A stretch of 64,000 nt of DNA from an uncultured Acetatifactor sp. (GCA_934433135.1 CAKRZO010000019.1:5103-69102); one strand, 5' to 3'. Positions 35,179 through 43,692 are shown, counted from the first letter of the stretch. Notes: generated from the sequence alone by a model not told the origin. A program made the numbers and translations.

Positions 35179-35400
35179 ATGTATCAATGTAAAGATTGGA
35201 AATGTTGGCTGAAATGTGCGGGAATCCGCGCAGCCAGAACTATAGCACAGACTGCAATAGCAACCATCGGGACGTCTGCCGTCATCGGAGATGTAAACTG
35301 GACTATGGTGGCATCTGCCTCCATGCTGTCCGGAATTTTATCTCTGCTGACCAGTGTGGCGGGACTTCCGGAAGCCAAAGCGAAGGAGGGATCCGAATGA
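35179..35400 (+). CDS. Phage holin, r1t type
   Basis: A 73-residue protein with the layout of r1t-like holins: an N-terminal segment, a hydrophobic stretch TIAQTAIATIGTSAVIGDV, a second hydrophobic stretch (MVASASMLSGILSLLTSVAG) and a charged tail EAKAKEGSE. Holins form membrane lesions that release the endolysin. Its TGA overlaps the ATG of the amidase gene, the standard holin-endolysin arrangement. No capsid, tail or integrase genes are nearby, so the pair is orphaned from a prophage or captured. Confidence 0.8.
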   Translation: MYQCKDWKCWLKCAGIRAARTIAQTAIATIGTSAVIGDVNWTMVASASMLSGILSLLTSVAGLPEAKAKEGSE

Positions 35401-36194
35401 AAACGGTTGTAATTGATGCCGGGCACGGTCATAACACTGCCGGCAAGCGCTGTGCGAAAGAGCTGGATCCCGGTCAAACCAGAGAACATGACCTGAATGA
35501 CAGAGTGGCAGACCGGGTGGAAGCTTATCTTGCAGCCTATGACTGCAGGATACTCCGGACGGACGACACCACCGGGGCAAAGGACATTCGTTTGTCCGCC
35601 AGGGTAAAAGCGGCCAATGCAGCCAAAGCGGACATTTTTGTATCCATCCACCACAATGCCGGGGTAAAGCTTTCTGCATCCGGCGGTACCGTGGTTTATC
35701 ATTGGGGAAATGCAACTCGAGCGCTCCAGGCAAGAAAGCTTTATCTGGCGGTTGTGGGCAAAACCGGATTGATCGGCAACCGGAGCAGCACGGTCGTCAA
35801 ATATGGCTATTACGTCCTGAAAAAGACCGATATGCCGGCTTTTTTGCTGGAAAACGGGTTTATGGATTCCTCTGTGGACGTACCTGCTATTCTGACGGGT
35901 GAGCATGCAGATAAGACAGCGCAGGGAATTGTAAGTTTCCTGGTGGATACGTTAGCTCTGAAGCCCAAAGCAGCCACCAATGAGCCGCAGACAGAAGCAC
36001 CGGATTATTATCCGGCATACAGGGGAGCAAAGACCACATTATATACTGCGCTGACTTCCATGGGAATCGATGGCGGCTTTGCGCATCGAAGAAAAATAGC
36101 GACAGCAAACCGTATTTCCGGATATGTCGGAACGGCAACTCAAAATACCGGGCTATATAATTTGCTGGTTGCCGGATTGCTGAAAAGGGCATAA
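35397..36194 (+). CDS. N-acetylmuramoyl-L-alanine amidase (phage-type endolysin)
   Basis: A 265-residue cell-wall hydrolase. ATG 35397 lies in the ATGA overlap with the holin and follows GAAGGAGGG. The Amidase_3 domain covers residues 1-185, with zinc ligands in IDAGHGH and in SIHHNA and the catalytic Glu in LLENGFMD. A C-terminal domain of about 55 residues (YPAYRGAKTTLYTALTSMG and HRRKIATANRISGYVGTATQN) is the kind of wall-binding module found on clostridial phage endolysins. No signal peptide is present, consistent with holin-dependent release. Confidence 0.88.
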   Translation: MKTVVIDAGHGHNTAGKRCAKELDPGQTREHDLNDRVADRVEAYLAAYDCRILRTDDTTGAKDIRLSARVKAANAAKADIFVSIHHNAGVKLSASGGTVVYHWGNATRALQARKLYLAVVGKTGLIGNRSSTVVKYGYYVLKKTDMPAFLLENGFMDSSVDVPAILTGEHADKTAQGIVSFLVDTLALKPKAATNEPQTEAPDYYPAYRGAKTTLYTALTSMGIDGGFAHRRKIATANRISGYVGTATQNTGLYNLLVAGLLKRA

Positions 36195-36313
36195 TGAAAA
36201 ATCTTATACCACAAGTATAATGACAAAACAGTTATTTTGTGTTATGCTTAGCAATGAAAGATAATTCGTAGAAAAAGTGCGGAGAATTATAAACCCGCGG
36301 AAAGGAAAAGGAT

Positions 36314-36523
36314 ATGACTGTAAGAAACCGTTTTGCGCAGTTTTATAGTGAAAGTACCCTCTTGGCACCGTTTATCAAACCCGAACGGAGCTTTGATTTC
36401 ATGCGTTCATTTAAGGAGAGGCGAAAACGGAAAAATTATGTTTGGAATATCCTTATCCTACTGAAAAATGCCGGGTGGTCGGGCAGGTACAGGATAGATA
36501 ATCCGTTGCATAACATAATTTAA
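36314..36523 (+). CDS. Small hypothetical protein
   Basis: A 69-residue frame starting at ATG 36314 behind GGAAAGGAAAAGGAT. It is basic (FKERRKRKNYVW) and has no recognised domain, signal or membrane helix. An inverted repeat TTATAC/GTATAA (near 36208-36224) lies upstream and a strong terminator follows at 36548. That supports a short transcription unit, but the product may not be real. Confidence 0.35.
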   Translation: MTVRNRFAQFYSESTLLAPFIKPERSFDFMRSFKERRKRKNYVWNILILLKNAGWSGRYRIDNPLHNII

Positions 36524-36547
36524 CACAGTAACAAATCTGTTTAGCGT

Positions 36548-36587
36548 ACCGCTCGCCTTAGATGATAAGGCAGGCGGTATTTTTTTG
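36548..36587 (+). terminator. Rho-independent terminator
   Basis: ACCGCTCGCCTTA pairs with TAAGGCAGGCGGT around a GATGA loop, followed by ATTTTTTT. It closes the small-protein unit ahead of rtcB. Confidence 0.85.
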
Positions 36588-36675
36588 TTATGCGTCAGAA
36601 CGACGGCGTACAAATAATGTAAAAAGGGCAATACGAGGCGGGATTGTCGGAAGAAAAAAGGAAAGGAAAAAGACT

Positions 36676-37890
36676 ATGAAAGCAATAGAGATTAAAGGAC
36701 AGGTAAATATGGCGCTTTGTTATGCAAAGGTGGTGGAGAATGAGGCAATTGAACAGGTACGGCGCATGTGCGATTATACAATGTCGGAAGGAGCCAGAAT
36801 TCGCATTATGCCGGATGTTCATGCCGGAAAAGGATGTACAATCGGTACAACTATGACAATTACAGACAAAGTGGTTCCGAATGTTGTAGGTGTGGATATT
36901 GGATGCGGTATGTATACCGTTAATCTCGGAAAGATGAAAATTGATTTTGAGAAGGTGGATGAAGCGGCGCACTTTATTCCTTCTGGCTGCGATGTATGGG
37001 AAGGAAGACAGGAAAAGTTTGATCTGACAGGTCTTAGGTGCTACCGAGAGCTGAAAGATACCAAACGTCTTGCGCGGTCTCTCGGAACTTTGGGCGGCGG
37101 AAATCACTTTATTGAGATGGATATGGCAAAAGATGGTACAAAGTATCTGATCATTCATTCCGGAAGCCGGAATCTTGGGAAGCAGGTAGCTGAATGGTAT
37201 CAGAAACTGGCAATTCGGCTGGATCGTGGCTATGGAGAGTACCTGGAAAAGCGGGATGAACTGATCCAGACTTATAAGGAACAGGGGCGCAGAAAGGAAA
37301 TTCAGGAAGCGTTAAAGCAGCTTCACTGGCAAATGTGTGAAAATGTTGTGCATATGCCGGATGACTTATGTTATCTGGATGGAAAATATCTGGAGGATTA
37401 TCTGCATGATGTTGAGGTTTGTCAGAAATTTGCCTGCAGAAACAGAGAAAAAATAGCAGAAATCATTTTGGAAAGAATCGGTATGACTTCTCAAGGCACG
37501 TTTCACACAATCCACAATTATATTGATACAGAGGAAATGATTTTAAGAAAGGGTGCGATTGCAGCTCATAGGGGAGAAAAAGTGCTGATTCCGATTAACA
37601 TGCGGGATGGAAGTATCCTGGCAGTCGGTAGAGGAAATTCGGAGTGGAATTACTCTGCGCCTCATGGAGCCGGAAGAATCATGTCCAGAACGAAAGCAAA
37701 GAGTGAACTGACACTGGATGAGTATCAGAAGGCAATGGAGGGAATCTATACCACCTCTGTAAATGTGAACACATTAGACGAGGCACCAATGGCATACAAA
37801 TCTTTGGATGATATCATAGATGTAATCAAGGAGACGGTGGATATTATTGATGTTCTGAAACCGATTTATAACTTTAAGGCATCTACGTAG
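36676..37890 (+). CDS. rtcB: RNA ligase RtcB family
   Basis: A 404-residue RtcB-type ligase of the short bacterial clade. It joins 2',3'-cyclic phosphate or 3'-phosphate RNA ends to 5'-OH ends using GTP and Mn2+. Metal ligands are in GVDIGCGMY (Asp74 and Cys77), GGGNHFIE and HSGSRNLG. The guanylylated-His motif appears as SAPHGAGR. ATG 36676 follows GGAAAGG. An XRE-family gene starts 11 bp after its stop. In other bacteria RtcB repairs tRNA or rRNA cut under stress; here it lies beside defence genes, which fits RNA repair after nuclease attack (inference). Confidence 0.92.
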   Translation: MKAIEIKGQVNMALCYAKVVENEAIEQVRRMCDYTMSEGARIRIMPDVHAGKGCTIGTTMTITDKVVPNVVGVDIGCGMYTVNLGKMKIDFEKVDEAAHFIPSGCDVWEGRQEKFDLTGLRCYRELKDTKRLARSLGTLGGGNHFIEMDMAKDGTKYLIIHSGSRNLGKQVAEWYQKLAIRLDRGYGEYLEKRDELIQTYKEQGRRKEIQEALKQLHWQMCENVVHMPDDLCYLDGKYLEDYLHDVEVCQKFACRNREKIAEIILERIGMTSQGTFHTIHNYIDTEEMILRKGAIAAHRGEKVLIPINMRDGSILAVGRGNSEWNYSAPHGAGRIMSRTKAKSELTLDEYQKAMEGIYTTSVNVNTLDEAPMAYKSLDDIIDVIKETVDIIDVLKPIYNFKAST

Positions 37891-37901
37891 TGGAGGTTAA
37901 A

Positions 37902-38156
37902 ATGAGGACAATACCTACGATCGATATGTTAGCAACCGGATCAAATATTACAAGGCTCAGAAGGAGGACAGGTCTGAGCGTGAAGGAGCTTGCAGATATT
38001 TTCGGATTTGCAACACCACAGGCTATCTATAAGTGGCAGCGCGGGACGGCGCTGCCGACACTGGATAATCTGGTGGTATTGGCAGCGGTTTTTCATGTCT
38101 CAATGGACGAAATCGTGATCATTGAGTCAGATACCAAGGGGCAGATCAGTGCATAA
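37902..38156 (+). CDS. XRE-family transcriptional regulator
   Basis: An 84-residue protein with one HTH_3 domain (NITRLRRRTGLSVKELADIFG, then ATPQAIYKWQRGTALPTLDNL). The ATG at 37902 follows TGGAGGTT; the upstream GTG at 37890 would encode this site. It begins 11 bp after rtcB and is probably co-transcribed with it. It may regulate rtcB or the Septu genes downstream, though the latter have their own promoter. Confidence 0.85.
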   Translation: MRTIPTIDMLATGSNITRLRRRTGLSVKELADIFGFATPQAIYKWQRGTALPTLDNLVVLAAVFHVSMDEIVIIESDTKGQISA

Positions 38157-38251
38157 TAGACGGGAATCTGCATTCAATAGAACTATTATCACATAAATGA
38201 AGATGTTGTCAAGGAGAATAACTTATTTACAGTGGCAAAGCAAGAATGGAA

Positions 38252-38280
38252 TTGCTCTTAGGACAAAGTCGTGTTATAAT
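38252..38280 (+). promoter_or_regulatory. Promoter of the Septu operon
   Basis: TTGCTC (38252-38257), a 17-bp spacer and TATAAT (38275-38280) lie about 70 bp before ATG 38351. The rest of the 194-bp gap after the XRE gene shows no other structure. Confidence 0.65.
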
Positions 38281-38350
38281 ATGAGCAGATTTGGCAAAGA
38301 ATATTAAAAATGTGAAAAGTAAAAATCTGTTTTACACTTGAGGTGTCGTA

Positions 38351-39640
38351 ATGAGATTATTGAATTTAAGTCTTCAAAATTTCAAAGGGTTTGAAAATTG
38401 CAATCTTAACATCGATGGGAAATCAGCTGTCATTTTCGGCGTAAACGGAACAGGTAAGTCTTCTATCCTTGCAGCAATCAACTATCTTTGCTGGAATTGG
38501 TTATATCGACTGAATCAGGCTCAGGGATCGGCATTCAAATCGCTGGATAGCATGCTGGTTCATTCCGGAGCATCAAAATTAGAAATATCCGGGGAGTTTG
38601 AATTTGGCGGAAAGAGTTTTCTGCTGAAAAAGGAATATACAAAGGCACGTCCCGGGAAAGGTGCTATAGTTGCAGCACACAAAAAGATGTATGATAATTT
38701 TCTTGAACAGTATATCCTGATGTATGGCGATGAGAATAAAAATATTCCTATTTTTGTAAATTACGGGACAAATCGGTCCGTCCTGGACATTCCTCTCCGT
38801 ATACGAAATAAACATCAGTTTTCAAAGTGGACAGCATTAGAGAGGACAATTGAAAACGAACTGGATTATAGAACTTTCTTTGAGTGGTTTCGAAATCAAG
38901 AGGATTACGAGGCTGAATTAATTCGGGAACGGCAGGATTTTAGTTACAGGGATGTTCCTTTGCAATGCGTGAGGAAAGCGGTTCAGGCAATGCTTCCGGA
39001 GTTCAGTGACTTGCAAGTTAAGCGTAATCCGCTCAGATTGTCGGTAACCAAGAACGGCATAGAGTATAGTGTAGATCAACTTTCAGACGGTGAGAAATGT
39101 ACACTTGCTTTGTTGGGAGATTTAGCTCGCAGATTAGCACTTGCAAATCAGAATTCTGCCAATCCACTGGAGGGAGAAGGAATTGTTCTGATTGATGAAA
39201 TTGAACTTCATATGCATCCTTCTTGGCAACGGCTTGTGCTGCCAACCCTGAAAAAAACTTTCCCGAACATTCAGTTTCTTATTACGACCCATTCTCCACA
39301 GGTTCTTGGTGAAACGGATGAAAATTTCAAGCTTTTTATGTTATCAAATGATGCACAGCAAAAGGTCATCATAAATACAGTTGATAGAATGGATGGTTTT
39401 GATTCGAATTATATTCTTGAAGAATATATGGGTACAAGGTCGACGAATCCTGAATTTCAGGTACTGCTTGATAGAGCCACCAATGCAATTGAAGCAAATC
39501 GTTTTGAAGAAGCTGATCAGTTAATTTCAAAAGTTAAAGAAATTGTCGGTTTAAATTATCCGGCAGTTATCGAATTAGAAGGTCGTCTGAAAAGGGGCAG
39601 ATTACTGCATGAGAAGAATATTGAAAGATACCGTACCTGA
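38351..39640 (+). CDS. ptuA: Septu anti-phage system ATPase PtuA
   Basis: A 429-residue SMC/RecF-like ATPase. The N-terminus is MRLLNLSLQNFKGFENCNLN, with Walker A GVNGTGKSS at 30-38. An inserted helical region (about 60-220) follows, then signature QLSDGEKCTLALLGDLARRL, Walker B GIVLIDEIELHMHPSW and His switch ITTHSPQVLGE. An ATPase of this kind immediately followed by, and overlapping, a small HNH nuclease is the hallmark of type I Septu. In known systems PtuA oligomers bind PtuB and block phage growth. No retron reverse transcriptase accompanies it here. The 32-bp overlap with ptuB indicates coupling. Confidence 0.88.
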   Translation: MRLLNLSLQNFKGFENCNLNIDGKSAVIFGVNGTGKSSILAAINYLCWNWLYRLNQAQGSAFKSLDSMLVHSGASKLEISGEFEFGGKSFLLKKEYTKARPGKGAIVAAHKKMYDNFLEQYILMYGDENKNIPIFVNYGTNRSVLDIPLRIRNKHQFSKWTALERTIENELDYRTFFEWFRNQEDYEAELIRERQDFSYRDVPLQCVRKAVQAMLPEFSDLQVKRNPLRLSVTKNGIEYSVDQLSDGEKCTLALLGDLARRLALANQNSANPLEGEGIVLIDEIELHMHPSWQRLVLPTLKKTFPNIQFLITTHSPQVLGETDENFKLFMLSNDAQQKVIINTVDRMDGFDSNYILEEYMGTRSTNPEFQVLLDRATNAIEANRFEEADQLISKVKEIVGLNYPAVIELEGRLKRGRLLHEKNIERYRT

Positions 39641-40226
39641 CTTTTGGGACACTTATTTGCGTAAGCATCCCAAAAGCCTGTATGATGATTTGGGAAAAAC
39701 AGAAGCCGGACAACGGATACGTAGGCAGCTGCGCGAACATATGCTGGCCTATCAGAAAATGCTTTGCTGTTATTGCTGTAAGTCGATTGATTTTTCCAAT
39801 TCACATAATGAACATATTAAGCCAAGATCATCTTTTCCGATGAATTCCATGGATTATGATAACCTGTTGGTCTCTTGCACATCGAATACTTGTGGGATGG
39901 CCAAAGAAAAAGATTATAATCCAGAGACGTTCATTTCTCCGCTTATGGAAGACTGTGAGGAACACTTCCGCTTTCTGGCAGATGGCCGAATAGAAGGAAC
40001 TACTGATAAAGGGGCAGATACCATTAAGTGCTTGAATTTGAATGCATATTCTCTTGTTCAAGCACGGAAGCAGCAATATAAGGATTGCTGCGAAATGGCT
40101 CGATATCTGGGAAAAGATTATATTTTTACGGAGTATATCCAGGAAAAAAACGGACAATTGCCACGTTTTGTAGATATGGTTACATATTTTTACAATAGGG
40201 GCGATTTTGATTCCGATATTTGTTAG
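39609..40226 (+). CDS. ptuB: Septu anti-phage system HNH nuclease PtuB
   Basis: A 205-residue HNH endonuclease. Cysteines CCYCC (53-57) and Cys90/Cys95 (SCTSNTC) probably bind structural zinc. The HNH core is NEHIKPRSS (His69) with Asn85 in YDNLLVSC. The ATG at 39609 lies within the ptuA coding end. In studied Septu systems PtuB cuts nucleic acid when the complex is triggered by phage. Its length is usual for the family. Confidence 0.88.
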   Translation: MRRILKDTVPDFWDTYLRKHPKSLYDDLGKTEAGQRIRRQLREHMLAYQKMLCCYCCKSIDFSNSHNEHIKPRSSFPMNSMDYDNLLVSCTSNTCGMAKEKDYNPETFISPLMEDCEEHFRFLADGRIEGTTDKGADTIKCLNLNAYSLVQARKQQYKDCCEMARYLGKDYIFTEYIQEKNGQLPRFVDMVTYFYNRGDFDSDIC

Positions 40227-40298
40227 CTGAAGTATTGAAGTTTCAAAGGTACGAATCCCATTTTAGATATGGGAAGGGCATAATTTTCAAAAAAACAT

Positions 40299-40327
40299 TT
40301 GAAAAAATTTTTTGAATCCGTTATAAT
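40299..40327 (+). promoter_or_regulatory. Promoter directly upstream of a terminator hairpin
   Basis: TTGAAA (40299-40304), a 17-bp spacer and TATAAT (40322-40327). Transcription would begin about 40334, right at the hairpin at 40337. Confidence 0.6.
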
Positions 40328-40336
40328 AAGCACACA

Positions 40337-40389
40337 GCGTGTGGCGTTTCTGCGTAAATCCGGTTGCAGAAACACCACACGCTTTTTTT
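40337..40389 (+). terminator. Strong hairpin terminator, possible attenuator or small RNA
   Basis: GCGTGTGGCGTTTCTGC pairs with GCAGAAACACCACACGC with one mismatch-type irregularity, followed by seven T. It may end ptuB transcription. Because a promoter immediately precedes it, it could instead gate expression of the MATE gene 77 bp downstream. Confidence 0.75.
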
Positions 40390-40465
40390 GTCCGGCCGGG
40401 CATTTATTTTTTGAAAAAAGGAACCTGAATCATGCGAAAAATTGCATCAAAATAAGGAGGATTTT

Positions 40466-41743
40466 ATGAATACCGGGAATCAGTTTCTGGGGACAGAACG
40501 CATTAATAAACTGATGCGGCAATATGCCGTCCCCTGCATCATCTCATTGTTAGTAGGCGCACTGTATAACATTGTTGACCAGATCTTTATTGCCAACGCA
40601 AGCTACCTTGGTTCTTACGGCAACGCTGCAAACACCGTTGTCTTCCCACTCACCGTTGTGGCACTGGCCATTGCCGTCATGATCGGCGATGGCTGCTGCG
40701 CTTTTGTCAGTATGGCTCTTGGCCGAAAAGAAATGGACAAGGCAAAGCGCAGCGTAGGCAATGCTGTCGTACTGATTGTTATCAGCAGCGTTATCCTGAC
40801 GGCAGTGTACCTCATTTTTGCGGACAGGATTATTGCCATGTTCGGCGGTACAGTCAATGCAGATACCTTCCGCTACTCTCAGGAATACTTCTTCTACATC
40901 AGTCTGGGAATTCCGTTCTATATGTTCGGGCAGGCGATGAATCCGATCATCCGGGCAGACGGCAATACGAAGTTTGCCATGCTTTCCACACTTGCCGGCG
41001 CCATTATCAATATCATTCTTGACCCGATTTTTATCTTTGTCTGCAAGTGGGGCATGATGGGTGCGGCGGTGGCAACCGTCATCGGTCAGGTGGCAACTGC
41101 CCTCCTTGCCGTGTGGTATCTGCTGCACATGAAAATTATTAAGCCGGCACCCGGTGATTATACCCTGCAGGGCAACATCTGCGGACGAACGCTGATGCTT
41201 GGCATTACCAGCTTTCTTTCCCAGATCAGCCTTGTGGCGGCAATGGCAGCCATCAACAATATGCTACGCAAATACGGTTCGTTGGATGCCGTTTTCGGGC
41301 AGAAGCAGTATGCCCAGATCCCCATGGCAGTAGTGGGTATCGTAATGAAGTTCTTCCAGATTGTTATTTCCATCGTAGTCGGCATGGCTGCAGGCTGCAT
41401 TCCGATTGTCGGTTACAACATGGGCGCAGGGAAAAAGCCGCGCGTCCGGGAGTTGTTTACGAAGCTGCTTCTTGCCGAAGCGTTCCGCATCTATCTTTGT
41501 ATGATGGTACTTGCCTGTGTCAACAAGGCATGTTTTATTTACCTGCAGGCAATCGGCAAGGCGCTGGCATCCACACTGCTGTCCATGTTCCGTGAGGTCG
41601 TATTCGGCGTCGGCTTTGCTCTGCTGCTGCCGATATTCTTCGGTCTGGACGGTGTGCTGTACTCCATGCCGGTTTCGGATATTTTGACCTTCCTTATCTC
41701 GGCAATCATCATCGGAAAAACCTACCGGGAATTGAATACGTAA
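40466..41743 (+). CDS. MATE-family multidrug exporter
   Basis: A 425-residue, 12-helix membrane transporter. ATG 40466 follows AAGGAGG. Family features include LLVGALYNIVDQIFIA and AMNPIIRADGNTKFAM in the N-half and AAGCIPIVGYNMGAGKKPRV in the C-half. MATE proteins expel cationic compounds using a Na+ or H+ gradient. Its GC-rich codon use (GGC, CTG, GTC) differs from the AT-richer Septu genes before it, which suggests a separate origin. Confidence 0.93.
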   Translation: MNTGNQFLGTERINKLMRQYAVPCIISLLVGALYNIVDQIFIANASYLGSYGNAANTVVFPLTVVALAIAVMIGDGCCAFVSMALGRKEMDKAKRSVGNAVVLIVISSVILTAVYLIFADRIIAMFGGTVNADTFRYSQEYFFYISLGIPFYMFGQAMNPIIRADGNTKFAMLSTLAGAIINIILDPIFIFVCKWGMMGAAVATVIGQVATALLAVWYLLHMKIIKPAPGDYTLQGNICGRTLMLGITSFLSQISLVAAMAAINNMLRKYGSLDAVFGQKQYAQIPMAVVGIVMKFFQIVISIVVGMAAGCIPIVGYNMGAGKKPRVRELFTKLLLAEAFRIYLCMMVLACVNKACFIYLQAIGKALASTLLSMFREVVFGVGFALLLPIFFGLDGVLYSMPVSDILTFLISAIIIGKTYRELNT

Positions 41744-41812
41744 GAACCGGCAAGCCCTTCTCCCTTGCTTCAATGTTCAGCTTTAACACTTCGTAGCAGA
41801 GGCAAGGGCAGT

Positions 41813-41844
41813 AAAAAATGCCGCCTCTTGAAAGCGGCGATTTT
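41813..41844. terminator. Short bidirectional terminator
   Basis: AAAAATGCCGC and GCGGCGATTTT form a GCCGC/GCGGC stem with A and T flanks, between the MATE gene and an opposing antitoxin-toxin remnant. Confidence 0.5.
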
Positions 41845-41862
41845 GCTTGATTTATTTTCTTG

Positions 41863-42045
41863 TTACCTGTCAAGCCAACCGTAATCCCTGCGGCAGTCAA
41901 GAATATATTCCACATATACCGTATCATCTCGGATTCGGCAAAGGACAAAATACCACTTTTCAATAAACATCTTGTTTATCTTTGCCCGTTTGTTATAGGT
42001 TTCGAGGTCCATAACTACCAAATCCCCCTCACCCTTTTTGTAGGA
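41863..42045 (-). pseudogene. Fused remnant of a Phd/RelE-type toxin-antitoxin locus
   Basis: One minus-strand frame reads SYKKGEGDLVVMDLETYNKR, which matches the C-terminal half of Phd/YefM antitoxins (GDLVVM-ETY). It then runs into WYFVLCRIRDDTVYVEYILD and RRDYGWL, which match the C-terminus of RelE/ParE toxins. A TAG closes the frame upstream. Antitoxin N-terminus and toxin N-terminus are both missing, so an internal deletion fused the two genes. Not functional. Confidence 0.55.
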
Positions 42046-42111
42046 CTATCTTCTTAAATTTTCCTTAAAATCCAAACCCATATATAGCTTTTTTATGGGA
42101 TTTATGCCATA

Positions 42112-42561
42112 ATGGTTTCAGATAAAAGACAAGCAGATGTTGAGGTGCCCGTGAAAGAAAATACGCAAAAAGATAATCATATTATTAAATGGCCTGCTGT
42201 TCCTTCCCTATCCATGATATATTTTCAGATCCTGAATCCCAGGATTTACTGCGGCGAAAATCTGGATTTTACTTTTACAATCGAAAACAACTCCTCACGT
42301 CCCGTGATGATTTCCCTGGATTATGAATTGTCTTATTCGGAATCCGACGGTTCTATGATATGCCAAAGATTTCCTATTTCTTCCGGCAAGTGCCCGGTCG
42401 GTTATATGCTTTATAATTACAGCCATGTCCCCGGAAGCAGCAGATTCGCCGGGTACTCTACTCCTGCGGAAGTTCCGGTATCCGGAGAGCTATCCATTTT
42501 AATCAACGGAAAAAAGCAGCAGCCTCTTCCCTTTGAGGTGCTTCTGCCTTCCTCTTGCTGA
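42112..42561 (+). CDS. Hypothetical protein with a beta-sandwich-like domain
   Basis: A 149-residue frame (136 if the GTG at 42151, which follows TTGAGG, is the true start; ATG 42112 has no clear site). The pattern LDFTFTIENNSSRPVMISLDYELSYSESDG and GELSILINGKKQQPLPFEV suggests an immunoglobulin-like fold. A vague resemblance to the C-terminal extension of DNA-alkylation-repair proteins (LDYEL followed by a polar turn) was noted but is not enough for a name. It has no signal peptide and is convergent with the AraC gene at 42642. Confidence 0.5.
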   Translation: MVSDKRQADVEVPVKENTQKDNHIIKWPAVPSLSMIYFQILNPRIYCGENLDFTFTIENNSSRPVMISLDYELSYSESDGSMICQRFPISSGKCPVGYMLYNYSHVPGSSRFAGYSTPAEVPVSGELSILINGKKQQPLPFEVLLPSSC

Positions 42562-42641
42562 TCTGACTTCTGACCTCTATTTTCCGGTCTCTGTTTTCTA
42601 TTCTCTTTTTCATCCTTTTTGTTTTGTTATTTGTATTCTGC

Positions 42642-43538
42642 CTATCCTTCCCGCGGCTTCAGCAGCTGCGCGATCAGATTTTCCACTTCCGCCAGGCGTT
42701 CCCGATTGCCTTCCATCCGATGCATCCGACGGTATTCCGAAGGCGTCATTCCCCGCAGACTGCGAAAAGCCTTGGAATATACCAAAGCATCACTGTAGCC
42801 GCAGGAAAGCGCAATGCTTTCGATGGAATAATCGGTAGATTCCAGAAGTTCTCTGGATTTGGTGATTCGGAACATGGTTAAAAACTGCTGCGGGCTCATT
42901 TCCAGGTAATTCTGAAAAAGCGTGTAAAGATAACTACGGTTAATGCAGACATAGTCAGCCACATCCGTCACTTTAATCGGATTACAGTAGTTGCTTTGAA
43001 TAAAAGAGACCGCTTTTTTCACATAGCCGTTCCCTTTGTCTTCCTCTTCCTTGGCTACGACGCCTGCGCTCTTGGCAATTACGGAAAGAAAAACTCCCAG
43101 CAGTCCGTTCCGCCTTAAGTCATCCGCCAGATCAAAAGTATTGTGCTCCATCATATCTTTTACAATGGCATACAGTTCTTCCGACCGGTCGCAGGTAAAG
43201 ACAGGATGACGCGCCGACAGTCCCATTGATGTCAGATATTCTTCTGCGCGGCTTCCTGCAAACCCCACCCACAAATAGCTCCAGGGATCCGCCTCATCCG
43301 CCTGGTAAAAAGCCAGCTCATTGGGCTGAATCAGAAAACCATATCCCGCTTCCAGATTGTACTCCTTATCATGAAACTTAAAAACGCCTTTTCCGCTGAT
43401 AATATAATGAATCAGAAAGTGAGGCTTGGAAGCCGGACCGAAGCTATGCAGCGGTTCCGTTCTGGAACAGCCGCAGCAATTCACATACAAACTTCCGACT
43501 TTGTCATTTTTAAAATCCAGTTTACAGGCTTTTTCCAT
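42642..43538 (-). CDS. AraC-family regulator with cupin-like sensor domain
   Basis: A 298-residue regulator. The N-terminal cupin-like domain (HYIISGKGVFKFHDKEYNLEAGYGFLIQPNE, about 45-100) should bind an effector such as a sugar. The C-terminal AraC double HTH spans about 180-285 (VADYVCINRSYLYTLFQNYLE, then IALSCGYSDALVYSKAFRSLRG). No metabolic operon directly adjoins it, so its target is not clear. A full dispersed-repeat copy lies about 50 bp upstream of its start. Confidence 0.9.
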   Translation of the reverse strand: MEKACKLDFKNDKVGSLYVNCCGCSRTEPLHSFGPASKPHFLIHYIISGKGVFKFHDKEYNLEAGYGFLIQPNELAFYQADEADPWSYLWVGFAGSRAEEYLTSMGLSARHPVFTCDRSEELYAIVKDMMEHNTFDLADDLRRNGLLGVFLSVIAKSAGVVAKEEEDKGNGYVKKAVSFIQSNYCNPIKVTDVADYVCINRSYLYTLFQNYLEMSPQQFLTMFRITKSRELLESTDYSIESIALSCGYSDALVYSKAFRSLRGMTPSEYRRMHRMEGNRERLAEVENLIAQLLKPREG

Positions 43539-43590
43539 AAATCTTGTTTTCTACTCCTCATGATCAGCTGTATATGCAGCTTCTTTTACG

Positions 43591-43692
43591 GCATGCTTAG
43601 CGCCAGGCTACATGAGCATCGCTTCCTGCAGATGTGACAAACAGCTGCGAAGCATGCAAAAAAAATTGCGAATGGCACGTCTGAACTGTAAC
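43591..43692 (-). repeat. Long copy of the dispersed repeat
   Basis: On the minus strand it reads GTTACAGTTCAGACGTGCC, then ATTCGCAATTTTTTTTGCATGC, TTCGCAGCTG, GAAGCGATGCTCATGTAGCC and GGCGCTAAGCATGC. It shares the block order of the 13162 element (core, GCATGCTTCGCAGCT, GCTCAT, TTAGCGC-like palindrome) but lacks the right inverted end. Confidence 0.65.

Noticed and set aside
35184..35906. Long minus-strand frame across the holin and amidase genes
   Set aside because: The plus strand encodes two well-recognised overlapping phage lysis genes; the opposite frame has no homology.
40240..40275. T-arm-like sequence GGTACGAATCCC suggesting a tRNA or attachment site
   Set aside because: No acceptor stem, D-arm or anticodon arm can be formed around it.
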